Below are positions 49,340 through 59,720 of a stretch of 64,000 nt of DNA, one piece after another; position 1 is the stretch's first letter; each line of letters begins with the position of its first letter. The translations under genes were made by a program, and so were the position numbers. A model generated the notes under the pieces. That model saw only the letters and a list, made by a program, of their open reading frames with translations. It was not told where the DNA came from and ran no database searches. The DNA lies in assembly GCA_001414345.1 (NCBI GenBank), contig LLCB01000003.1, positions 310,001 through 374,000 on the forward strand, written 5' to 3'. The DNA is from Hymenoscyphus infarciens (Eukaryota; Ascomycota; Leotiomycetes; Helotiales; Helotiaceae).

Positions 49340-50841
49340 ATGATTGAGGGAATCTTCTACGCCCGCTTCCTCCCCCAAAAGGGTCAGTAGTGATACACTC
49401 CCATTCTCGATTCACTCTTCTCTAACAAGATCTAGGAGCAAAAGTGCTTCACCAGTCGCCGCCAGGATGCATTGTCTCCGAGCCAGATATTGACAAGCCT
49501 CGGCTCTTTGATTTCGAACTCATGGCTGAATATATTCTCCCCCGGCAGGCCTTTTGCAACCGCTATGTCACAATCTGTGATCCAGACAATAGATACCGCA
49601 TCTTGGGGCACCCTGTCTGTATTTATGATGAAATGTACGACCGCAACGAATTCATGTTCAATTTTGGCATCGTCATTGGGGTCGAGGTGGATAAGACACC
49701 GTATGAAGCAGTGGTGAGGCGTTTAGCAAGTACCTTTACGGAAATGGAGATTCAGAACCAGTTCCTGAGCTTGGAAGATTCCGTGAGCGCCAAAGGAAGG
49801 AGATCGATTGCTGCTCTTCTGGAGATTATCAAGGAGGATGTCAATAATTATAATGAGTGCATGATTCCAGTCGGTAAGTCTCTTCGCCCCTGTTCGGAGG
49901 GTATCTAGCTAGAACGAAGACAGATGATGCGAACACGATCAATATGAAGCTATTCCCAATATACACACCTCCACCACCAGTAAAGTCTTGGCACGTTCCC
50001 ATCTCGAAAACCAAATTCGCGTCGATAATTGACGCTACCTGGGATCTAACAATGATACGAATTCTCCCACACATCGATGGAATTAAAGATGTTCGACGTA
50101 TCGCCCATGACGCTGACGTTTCCATACCCCTGACCAAACTTGCCCTCCAGCACCTCTTATACTACGATTCCATACTCATGGTAGATATCTTCCTGTTTGG
50201 AAACATCTATGCTCCAACCCCCGACATCACGGATTTCATGGACGATAAGGAGGGAATGATGGACGAGTGTGCAAATTACGTCTATATCAATGGTCCAAGA
50301 CTATCCACCTTTTACCTGTGCAGACTGTATACTACGCTCTGTACTTCACGGACTTTGAAGGTTTGTATCTCTCTATTTTTCATAGCATCACCTCCTTGCA
50401 TCTCATACCCATTGATCCCGTTTAACAATCCCACAGGAATGGCTAAAGCTCCACCTCGACCAAAATTTCCCCATCCTCAATTACATTGACGTTCGACGCT
50501 TCATCCAATTCGGTCTCATCAAAGGTCTCATCTACCGAGTTCACAAATACGCCATCTCATCGCAAAATCTCCTTTCCATATCCCAACAAAATAACCCCCA
50601 CCACGTCCCCATCCAAGAACCAGTCTACGAGAAGACGAGACACAATTCCATCACGCATGAGAAACTGAGAGGTCTGGAAAGTCCGAGAGTCAAGAACCAG
50701 GAGGAAGAGGATTTGGAAGGGTACACCGATGGAACGCACTGTTTTGATCAGATCATCGTGGAGAAGAATATGGGTGATGTGAAGATCATGGATCAATTTA
50801 GAAGATTTCCAAAGGGCGATGTTGAGATTGTTTATCGTTGA
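49340..50841 (+). CDS. npr2: NPR2/NPRL2, SEACIT (GATOR1) subunit
   Basis: Exons 49340-49382, 49436-49873, 49924-50360 and 50437-50841 give 440 aa. The start MIEGIFYARFLPQKG joined to AKVLHQSPPGCIVSEPD is typical of NPR2. Next come EYILPRQAFCNRYVTIC, YRILGHPVCIYDEMYDRNEFMFNFGIV (longin-like region), KLFPIYTPPPPVKSWHVPI and TLKEWLKLHLDQNFPILNYIDVRRFIQFGLIKGLIYRVHKY. With NPR3 and IML1 it forms the complex that inhibits TORC1 on the vacuole when amino acids are low. The C-terminus is shorter than in yeast but normal for filamentous fungi. The splice joins are all supported by conserved text. No defects are seen. Confidence 0.92.
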
Positions 50842-51724
50842 GCAATGGGCTGGGCTCGATTTTCCAATCAACATATTTCAATTGTAAGATTATCGAGGGG
50901 CATGTCGGTGGGCATAAAATGGCTTTTGTAGAAGCAGAGGGTACCAGTTTAGTTTTAGATACCCACAACATGATTTGAAAGACAACCCTTCACGTGTTCT
51001 TTACATCTTCTACAGTCTCTGTTTGGGATTTGCAAGAGGAAGTACCTCTGAAGAGGATCTCATTTAAAAATGAGGTTGATATCTAGAATATTGTGACACG
51101 TTCAAGAGAATGTGGAAAATAGATATGGAATTCCAGAGAGGATCGTATTAGCGTTATAGTAGTAAATAGTAGTATTCAAGGGAAATCATATAACGTTTTC
51201 GCTAACTCTTAGAAAGACGACATAGCGTAATAGCACAATTATATAAAGTAACTTTACTAGACTATAACCACTAGAACCACTTAATATTCAGACGTATATA
51301 TAGATCTAATTATTTTCTTAAATTCTATAGTTATAGCTTATATATATGTATATATATATAAGAGTGTTAATATAAGTGTATTAGATCTAGTAGATAAACT
51401 ATCCTCGCTACGAGTAAGTAAAGAAATTAAATTTACTAATCTTATACTTTAATATTACTACTTACTACTACTAACATAGTCGATAACTTAAAGCTGAAAA
51501 GTAGAATAATATATTAAAGAAAACTCTTTATTAAAAGATAGTTCTTACTTTTATAAGATTTAATATTCTAAAATACTAAGTAGTTCTAAAATTCATTAGA
51601 GACTATATCGCTTAAAAGTAGATATTATATTTAAGAATATTATAAGAGACACGTTATATACTACGAATAGTAGTATAATAATCTTAGATAGCTAGCTAAC
51701 TAGCCTAGAGGCTTCTAACTATAT
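50842..51724. other. Left border of the AT-rich transposon island
   Basis: Composition shifts at about 51150 from normal to strongly TA-rich. No gene is present. The change marks the edge of the RIP-like region. Confidence 0.6.
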
Positions 51725-51760
51725 ATAATAGCACGAAATATAGCGTTTAAGACAGAATCT

Positions 51761-51780
51761 GTAACGGCACGCCGTCACAT
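51761..51780. repeat. Left 20-bp mini-LTR of element A
   Basis: TG...CA bounded and identical to the right copy. It is the fusion of the first 12 and last 8 bases of the B-type LTR. Confidence 0.85.
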
Positions 51781-52097
51781 CCCCCTCCCTTAAAAAAGAC
51801 TCGTCCCAAGTCTTCTCTATCTTGTCGTTCAAGGCTGAATCGGGATAGTGTAGGTGTTGTAACATTTGTCGTATTTTAATTTTGTCGTAAGCAAGAAGGT
51901 AAGAGTCAGTAGCTAACCCAAGTTCGTAGATGCTTTATTTATCATAATTTTATCGTAAGCGAGACGAGATCTCGAGATAGGTTCTGAATCGTAACCGTAG
52001 ATGCTTGCAAAGAGACTTCGTTTCCAATCCTTCAATATCAAAAGCAAGCATTCGCGTCCGCTAAAAGAGTGTAGTCCAATCCATCTAGCAGGTCGGA

Positions 52098-52146
52098 AAA
52101 AGTTCAAAGTTCAAAGTTCAAAGTTCAAAAGTTCAAAAAGTTCAAA
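52098..52146. repeat. AAAGTTC tandem repeat
   Basis: Repeats of the 9-10 base word AAAGTTCAA inside element A. A shorter version is at about 59085-59120 in element B. Confidence 0.75.
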
Positions 52147-52484
52147 GGTCGGAGGTGAATTCAGAGTAGAGTCGGAAGTCGTTCAGTTAAGAGGCAGTGA
52201 TAACTCAGTTAAGAGCTCACTTCGAGAGCATACTGATTCATATCCGATTCGTCCAAACTCAGGTCGGCAGAAGTTCAAAGTAAAGTCGGATAGTGCTCGG
52301 TCAGGATTGACAGTGATAACTCAGCTAAGAGCTCACTTCTAAGTTTCGTCCTAATAGAAAGCGTATTTTAACCGATTCGCATCCGCTTCAAAGAATTCAA
52401 ATGAAAAAAGGAACTTCTAGCCCGGCCAGAAGTGAAAAGAAAGTAAAGAATATATAGACTATAAGACTCTGTACCAGAGTCGGT

Positions 52485-52822
52485 AGGGTTTCGGCTAGTC
52501 AAAAGCAAAGTTGTTACCGAAGTTATCAAAGTTGAAAACTGTTATCCGAGTATCTAGGGACAACAAAAAGGGCTGGTTTCGGCTGGTCAAATGAACTTAA
52601 TGCCGAAGTTGTCGTACTATCCGAAGTTCAGGATAATAATAAGGGGTGGTTTCGGCTAGTCAAAACAGTTTATTACCGAATATTGAAAATGCTATCCGAA
52701 GTTCAGGACAACAAAAGGTGTAGTTTCAGCTAGTCAAAAGCGAAGTTGTAGCCGAATTGTCGAAGTTGAAATTGTTGTCCAAGTATCCAGGGACAATAAA
52801 GGGGTGGTTTCGGCTAGTCAAA
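52485..52822. repeat. Tandem repeats, 73-86-bp unit
   Basis: The core GGTTTCGGCTAGTCAAA recurs at about 52485, 52571, 52646, 52719 and 52803, and again after the Tc1 insert at about 54986. Each is followed by GAAGTTCAGGACAACAAAAG-like text. The same array is at about 59780-60030 in element B. Confidence 0.8.
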
Positions 52823-52832
52823 AGAGTTATTA

Positions 52833-54936
52833 CGGAGGACGCGGTTATATGTATGGAGACTATAGGGCAGTGCACTGTAGAGGTACCCTAAAGAGTGGTC
52901 AGTGCCCTGAACCGCTTTTTAGCCCCTCTATTTTAGCGAGTCTATAGAGGGGTCCTTCTTATAAACACTTCTATAACACTATTATTTAATATATTCTTTT
53001 AAAATTAAAACTCTATTATCTTCTTTATCTAGTCTATCTTTTAAGCTCTTTTACTAGCTCTTTTACTAGTAATTTACTAGTAAAATGTCTAAATTTTTAA
53101 GTAGTAAAGAGAGTCTTCTTTTAAAGGACAATAATAGCTATTTATAAGATTATAACTTAGAATATGATTTAGATTATGATCTTTCTAATAAAGAAGATAA
53201 TAAGGAGGAGGACCCTTTTAGTAGACTAGAATTAGAGGATCTAGATACCTATTTATAGAACGTCTCTTATACTCTAGACCCTATTCTCTCTACTTTTATA
53301 CTTCTTATCCTACTTTATCTCTTATCTGCTATTCTTCTACTAATTACTATTACGTAATAAGCTATAGATATCGCTTCTATAGTAACCTCTATTTCGTATC
53401 TAAGCTAGCCTAAAGGTAAGAGATAGAATACTATTAGAGTAAGAGTTATAGCTTTATTACTTTATAATTATAGGTAGTCTATAGAATAAGTAACTAAGAA
53501 GACTAGAATCTCTCGCTCTTTTATCTTTAAGCTATAAAAGAAGGCTCTAAAAAGAGAGTAGATTTATAAGACGAATATAGAGACCTAGTATATCGATAAT
53601 AAACCCTGTCTTAGAAGGCTACTAATTATAGAGAAAGTTCGGCTTTGTATTCTTAAAGTTGTAACTAAGAATAGTATAACGAGAGAGTAGTTATATTAGC
53701 GAATTATATAAGAAGTTTAAAGGACTCCTAGTTATATAAAAGATAAGAGCCTATTTCTAAGTACTATTTATAGGTTAATAAGAAGTAAGGGTTACTAAGT
53801 TTATAAAAGAACAATAAAACCAGGTCTAAATAAGTAATAAAAGAAGGCTTATTTAGACTAGTATTTACTTTATAAAAAGTAGACTTTAGAAGATTAGAAG
53901 AACGTTATCTTTACTAATAAGATATTAGTCTAAAAGGGGGAGGTAAGAGAGTAAAGAAGGGTATAGAGAACGAAGAAGGAGATATATTATTAATATATTA
54001 TTATACGTTAGTAGAAAGGGTTTAGCGAGTTTATATAGTAGAGCTCTTTCTCTTATAATATAAAAAGGCCTTATTATATCTAGGAAAAGGAGATAAAGAA
54101 AGAGAAGGAGGATTATAAAAGAGATATTATAACATAGAATATAGCTCGGTTCTTTTAAGATAAGGAGAAGTAGAAGAGTTTTTAGAATATAAAATAATAA
54201 GTAAAGATAGACTAAAAACAACGAGATATTAAGATAGTAAAGACTTAGTACTAAAAGAAGTATTATAAAGATACTCTTTAACCTCTTATTGATTTACTTC
54301 ATCCCCTCTTTAAATATAAAGAGTCTACTAGTCTTATTATTTTAAAAAAGAGATAAGAGAGGATAAACTAGTACTAGTATTAAGAGAAGATTCTATATTC
54401 TTTACTTCTTTCTTTTATATAAAAATATAAGGAGGATCGGCTAAGGACTTTAGTATAAGAAGATAATACCTCTACTTATACTTACTAAGAATAAGAGAAA
54501 GTCTTTAATATATATACTATATATAAGCTTCTTTAGCTAGGAAACTCTCCTAATCTTAACGCTATAGAGCTAACTTAGTACTAGATAAAGAGAGAAATAA
54601 CAAAAGAGAGACCGATTAATACTAAGAAAGTATTAAAAGAGGCGTAGATTAAGTACTAGGAAGATATACCTTAGGAGAAGATATAAGTATAGATTAAGTA
54701 TATTCTAAGATATATTAAAGAGATTATTAAGCTAGAAGAGGGTAACGAGTATAGAGAAGGAAGGCTAAAAGGTAAAGAGAAGCTAAGAGTATATAATTAA
54801 CTTAATTAGTTAGGAATAGCTTTAAAAATATATTAACAAAATTACCTCTAAAGTGGCTTTAAGGCACCGACCACTCTTCAGGGTACCTCTACAGTACACT
54901 GCCCTGTAGTCTCCATACATATGACCGCGTCCTCCG
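52833..54936 (+). mobile_element. Tc1/mariner-type DNA transposon, RIP-degraded
   Basis: The left end from 52833 (CGGAGGACGCGG) and the reverse complement of the right end at 54936 match at about 69 of 74 bases, and all five differences are transitions. Both ends abut TA (52831-52832, 54937-54938), the Tc1/mariner duplication. Removing the element restores GTTATTA-CTGAATTT, which matches the neighbouring repeat unit TTTATTACCGAATATT, confirming the insertion point. Length is 2104 bp. Confidence 0.88.
53085..54800 (+). pseudogene. Dead Tc1/mariner transposase
   Basis: An ATG at 53085 opens a frame soon broken by many TA-type stops. The relic at about 53878-53925 reads, with two TAG stops, a form of WTLEDWKNVIFTDE, the segment around the second catalytic Asp of these transposases. 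Both Trp positions are TAG, as C-to-T/G-to-A mutation would cause, and the Asp appears as Asn. The right limit is approximate. No function remains. Confidence 0.6.
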
Positions 54937-56505
54937 TACTGAATTTAAAAATGCTATCCGATGTTCAAGACAACAAAAAAGAGGTAGGGTTTCAGCTGGT
55001 CAAAGGAGTTTGTTGCCGAATGTTTAAAAACGCTGTCTGAAGTTCAGGACAACAAGAGAGACAGTTACAGATACGGTAGCATCTAAGTTCAGATATCTAG
55101 TCATATGAAACTATATTACTCAGGCTCGTAGGCCGCCTTATTCCCTTCAGAGTACTTAAGGACTTATTCATCTTCCGATTTCGAAGAAAGAGTTGCTGTT
55201 AGGTCGTAGGGAGTTCAGAGCTAGATGGAGGGGTATTCTAAACCGAAATGCTAATATTGAATAATTTCGTCGTTTCTAAATATTCAGCTTTAGTGTCCCT
55301 CCTTATCTATAGCTAAAAGATCGTTTACTATTTTAGCAAAGTTGTAATTCTAGTGTCTCTTAAGCATAGTAGACAGGTTTCGGAGCTAAGGTATAATCTT
55401 GTCCTATATATGAAAGAAGTGTTCTGATTCTAGTATCTCTTCGAGTATAGCCGTACTTGAAAAGTGACCTTTTAAAGTTAGTAAAAGTTTCTTTAGCGTA
55501 ATCTTGTCCTAATTCCACTTCTATCTCTTTTAACTTCTATCTCTTTCAACCTTTGTACCGGCGGCTAGGACTCGGTTCGTAACCGAGTAATCGTAGTCTT
55601 TTTGGTCGTTCGCTAGTAGAGGTTCGAGAGAAGATTAGAGTAGAGTCGGATAATGTTCGGTCGGTATTATTAAAGACAGCGATAACTTAGCTAAGAGCTC
55701 ACTTCTGAGTTTTGTCCTAATAGAAAGCGTATTTTAACCGATTCGTATCCGATTCAAGAGTTAGGAAGTAGTAGGAAGGCATTAGAGGCAGCGGTGTCTC
55801 TTAAGTAAAAGAGGTCTGAATTAAGGCTTTTAAAAGCAAAGGAGGGTTCGAATAAGGGTCGGATCAGTGAGAGTTTAGAGGTGGGATTTAGTTATTAACT
55901 TCGAAGTTCGCTTGTAATTTTATCCTCTATCTCTCGGCTAACTAATTGTTTTGTCCTTTATTTTTATGCCGCTATCTTATCCACGTATTATCTGCATATC
56001 GTCCGAATTTGAGAAGGTTATCTCTTTAGAGGCTAAGCCCTTGTTATTTCGACGTGCGATTACGGTTTAGAGAGGGTTTAGAGGGTCTTTTGAAAAGGGG
56101 GTGGCCCTAGAAGGGGGTTATCGCTCAACGCCTTGTAGCGGAACTGGGTTCGACATTTCAAAGATGTCGATTTAGAGGGGGGGGGGGTAAGGTCAGATTC
56201 GGAAGCCTTCGTAATAACTCTATCGACTTATTCACCGAATCTAGGGTTATTAGAAGCCTCAAGAACACTTAGCGTATCCCGCTTTCCTTAACGTATCTAT
56301 AACACGATTTTTACCAGCTATCTATATAGACACTAAACCCTAGTGTTACTAGCTGTCTAGGTAGTCTCTAATTACCTAGCTATTTAAGGATGCCGTCGTG
56401 ATATTCCGAATCGAGGCTAAATCGACTTCTAAACAAAGAGCAGCGACAAGCTCGAAGGAGATATTATTAAGGCCGTCACCGGCGAAGAAGAGTTTAGCCT
56501 TTTTA

Positions 56506-56525
56506 TGTAACGGCACGCCGTCACA
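56506..56525. repeat. Right 20-bp mini-LTR of element A
   Basis: Identical to 51761-51780 and followed by the duplicated GAATC. Confidence 0.85.
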
Positions 56526-56840
56526 GAATCATATACGTAAATACTAGGCTCTAATATAGAAGAAAAGGAAAAACTATCTCTCTTCTATACTAAGTATAAA
56601 TATCTATATATAAGAGGTTAGAAACTACTAAGTCTTAATAATAATAATAACCGAGCTCTATCTAATATAGCTAATACTAAATAATAAGAGTCTTAAAGCT
56701 AAATATATAATATCTAAACCTTAATCCCTTTAGTACTATTAATTATATAAGTATTAGATTAATTATAATCTTAGCTCTAGAGTATTAGAGGTATTAGTAG
56801 TTTTATAAATACTAGTAATTTAGAATAGTATACTATTATA

Positions 56841-58390
56841 TCTCCTCTTTTTAAAAAAGACTTATCTTAAGTCTTTAGCTATTAATTAGTATAATATTAG
56901 ATCGACTAGAGTATTATTTATCTATTTATTATAAAGAATATAACTTATCTATTATTATAGTATCTAATAGTTAAGATAGAGTTAGTAGCTAGTAGTAGTA
57001 TTATTTAATAAATAATTATTCTTTACTTACTATTATATACTATATAATAATAGATATAAATAGAAGAGAAGCTAATTATTAGCTAGTAAGTAGAAAGTAG
57101 TATACTACTATAAAGTTATTATATTCTTATTATTATTATATATTATAAGAGTAATTATTAAGTAATAAATAATAATTATAAAGTAATAGCTATTATTCTA
57201 CGTAGTATATTAGTAGACGACTTCTCTCTAATTCTAACTTCTCTTCTTCTTTTCTTTTTATCTAAATAATATAACTAGTAAGAATACCTTCTAATTAGAT
57301 ATATATAAATATTATTAGTAATTGATATAAATGCTACCTTTTTAATTAATAAAGATAGAAACGCTATCTGATTACTTTATTTCTAATAGAAATGCTACTC
57401 TTATACTATTTATTTATTTAGTAGTGATTTTACTACTAAAATAATAAATTAGAAATAGTAGTATTTATATCTAAAATAGATAGCACTTCTTTTAGTAGAA
57501 GTATTTTAATAATTTATATTTTTATATATACTAATATACTAAAAAATTAATAAATTAAATGAATCTATCTATATTATATATACTTTAAGAGTATTTATAT
57601 ATATGTTTTAGTATTGTTTTTAGGAATGTCTTTACTTAGAGAAGGTCTATATATACTTAGTTACTATTTACTATTTTTAGATAGAGATTTACCTAAAAAG
57701 AGTAAATAGTAACTAATAGATATACTACTATTTTACTAATATAAATACTACTATTTTATTTCTAATAGAAATACTATCTATTTTAGATATAAATGCTACT
57801 ATTTTACTTATATTAAATAAATAACGAATATAATAAAAAACGTACTAGAAGTATATAAAGTAAATAAATAGTATAAGAGTAGTATTTCTATTAGAAATAA
57901 ATTAATTAGATAGTATTTCTATCTTTATTAATTAAAAAAGTAGTATTTATATCAATTACTAATATATTATATATATATATATAAAAGTAAGTCTTTCTTC
58001 TCTTAATTAGACCTAATTTAAGACTAATCTAATATAGTAAAATACTTCTCCTATGTTCTCTTAGTACGCTTCTAGCTACTTACTAAGTCTACTACGTTTA
58101 GTACTTTTAAGTAAAATCTTAGAATAGAGATTATATATATATTTTTAAGAGAGCTAAGTCGAAGAAGTATAGATACTATATAGAGTAGAATACTATATAT
58201 ATTCTAGTAAGTTTAATCTTAAATATATCTTAAATCTATTCTAACTTAGAATAGTTACTATAGTTTATAGAGAAGGAGTTTAGTAAGCTTAAGCTTAAGA
58301 AGAAGAAGAAGGAGATTAAGAAGACTACTAAGGCCTTAGATAAGGTATTAGTTATTATTAGTATAGAGATACTAAAGAATAGTTTAGAGA
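56841..58390. other. Extremely TA-rich degraded transposon DNA
   Basis: Begins as the internal part of element C. The right end (about 58250-58390) keeps a Lys-rich coiled-coil-like relic (KKKKEIKKTTKALDKVL) that resembles a transposase tail and continues beyond element B at 62440. Confidence 0.5.
57314..57963. mobile_element. Inverted-repeat element, about 650 bp
   Basis: The first 100 or so bases (ATTAGTAATTGATATAAATG onward) are the near-exact reverse complement of the last 100. Inner segments (GATATAAATGCTACTATTTT class) also pair, so most of it could fold as one long hairpin. Differences are mainly transitions. It looks like a foldback/MITE element; the TSD is not resolved in TA-rich DNA. 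Confidence 0.7.
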
Positions 58391-58395
58391 TATAG

Positions 58396-58752
58396 TATAA
58401 CAGCACGAAATATATACAACTATAGAAGAGGTATATAGGAGTGCGTTTAGCAGAATAACGTATGTAAATACTAGGCACTAATACGAAAGAAAAGGCTAAA
58501 CTAGCCTTTTCTAACTCTAGGAGAGTAGGCTACTATATATAAGAGGTTTCAGATAATACAAAAAGGGGTACAAAACCGAACAACGACATACGTCGGCTAA
58601 TACAAAAGCCCGAACCTACGAAGTACGTCTGAAAGTCCGGACGGACGTACGGACGTACGTAACCTTCCTAAATTAGACAATGTAAAACAACAACTACCGA
58701 AACACGGCATATGCCATGTAATCTCGGCTCTATAGGACGGCATACCGTCACA
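58396..58752 (-). repeat. Left LTR of element B
   Basis: The less mutated of the two LTRs. On the minus strand it contains TATATATAG, which could be a TATA box. Its two ends share ACGGCA words that explain the mini-LTR of element A. Confidence 0.85.
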
Positions 58753-59089
58753 TCCCCCTCCCTTGAAAAAGACTCGTCCCGAGTCTTCTATCTCTTGTCG
58801 TTCAGGGTCGAATCGGGATGGTGTAAGTGTTGTAACATTTATTGTATTTGTTGATTTTGTCGTAAGCGAGAAGGTGGTCTGAATCGTAACTGACCTAAGT
58901 TCGTAGATGCTTTGTTTATCGTAATTTGTCGTAAGCGAGACGAGATGTCGAGATGTCGGGTCTGAATCGTAACCGACCCAGTTCGTAGATGCTTGCAAAA
59001 TAGAGACTCCGTTTCCAATCCTTCTATATCAAAAGCAAGCATTCGCTAAAAGAGTGTAGTCCGATCCGTCTAGCAGGTCGGAAAAAGTT

Positions 59090-59720
59090 CAAAGTTCAAA
59101 GTTAAATTAGAAAAAGTTCAAAATAAGAGTCGGATGGTGTTCGGTTAAGGTTGATAGCGATAACTTAATTAAGAGCTTACTTCTAGGTTTTGTTCTGATA
59201 GAGAGCGTATTTTAACCGATTCGTATCTGATTCGAAAAATTCACTAAAAGAGTGTGAGTCTGAAAAAGTTCAGAATAGTCGGAGGCGAATTCAGAGTAGA
59301 GTCGGAGGTCGTTCGGTCGAGAGGCAGTGATAACTTAGTTAAGAGCTTACTTCGAGGGCGTACTGATTTGTATCCGATTCGAATTGCTAAAAGAGTGTGG
59401 GTCTGAAAAAGTTTAGAATAAAAATTCAAAACTCGAAGGTGAATTCAGAGTAGAGTCGGGAGCGAACATCAAGAAGTAACGTTATAAGTGATAGTGATGT
59501 CTTAGCTAAGAGTTTACTTCGAGGGTGTACTGATTCGTATCCGATTCGAAGAATTCAAAATGAAAAAAGAGTGTAAGTTCGTCTAAACTAAGGTTGGTGG
59601 GGACTTAGAGTGAAGTCGGAAACGAAAAGTCGATAATGTCGTAGATAGTGATAACTTAGCTAAGAGGTCACTATCCTTTCGAGAGCGTACCGATTCGTAT
59701 CCGATTCGAAAGTTCAAATG
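59090..59720. repeat. Tandem repeats with GATTCGTATCCGATTCG core
   Basis: Four to five diverged units of about 110-160 bp. Each has GATAACTTAGCTAAGAG-like text followed by GTACTGATTCGTATCCGATTCG. Related units occur in element A at about 52150-52380 and 55620-55760. Confidence 0.75.

Larger units (their letters stand above)
51761..56525 (-). mobile_element. Element A: nonautonomous retroelement with 20-bp terminal direct repeats
   Basis: Both ends are the identical 20-mer TGTAACGGCACGCCGTCACA (51761-51780 and 56506-56525), flanked by the 5-bp duplication GAATC (51756-51760, 56526-56530). This is a clean retrovirus-like insertion signature. Next to the left repeat, TCCCCCTCCCTT is a polypurine tract on the minus strand, so the element runs right to left. 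The internal sequence is shared with element B and contains noncoding tandem repeats but no recognisable gag or pol. Without the Tc1/mariner insert (52833-54936) it would be about 2.66 kb. Compared with B, each LTR has lost about 337 bp between matching ACGGCA words at its two ends. Confidence 0.85.
51725..56840 (-). mobile_element. Older LTR (element C) split by nested insertions
   Basis: The parts 51725-51760 and 56531-56840 (about 346 bp together) read as one LTR homologous to the 357-bp LTR of element B: TATAATAGCACGAAATATA at the left, then ACGTAAATACTAGG. At 56841 the sequence passes into TCTCCTC...AAAAAAGACTTATCTTAAGTCTT, matching the sequence just inside the B LTR. It is much more mutated to A/T than B. 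The gap holds element A. Its internal part and second LTR to the right are not resolved. Confidence 0.7.

Noticed and set aside
1..51000. Secondary metabolite gene cluster
   Set aside because: No backbone enzyme (PKS, NRPS, terpene synthase) is present; transporter and oxidoreductase neighbours alone are insufficient.
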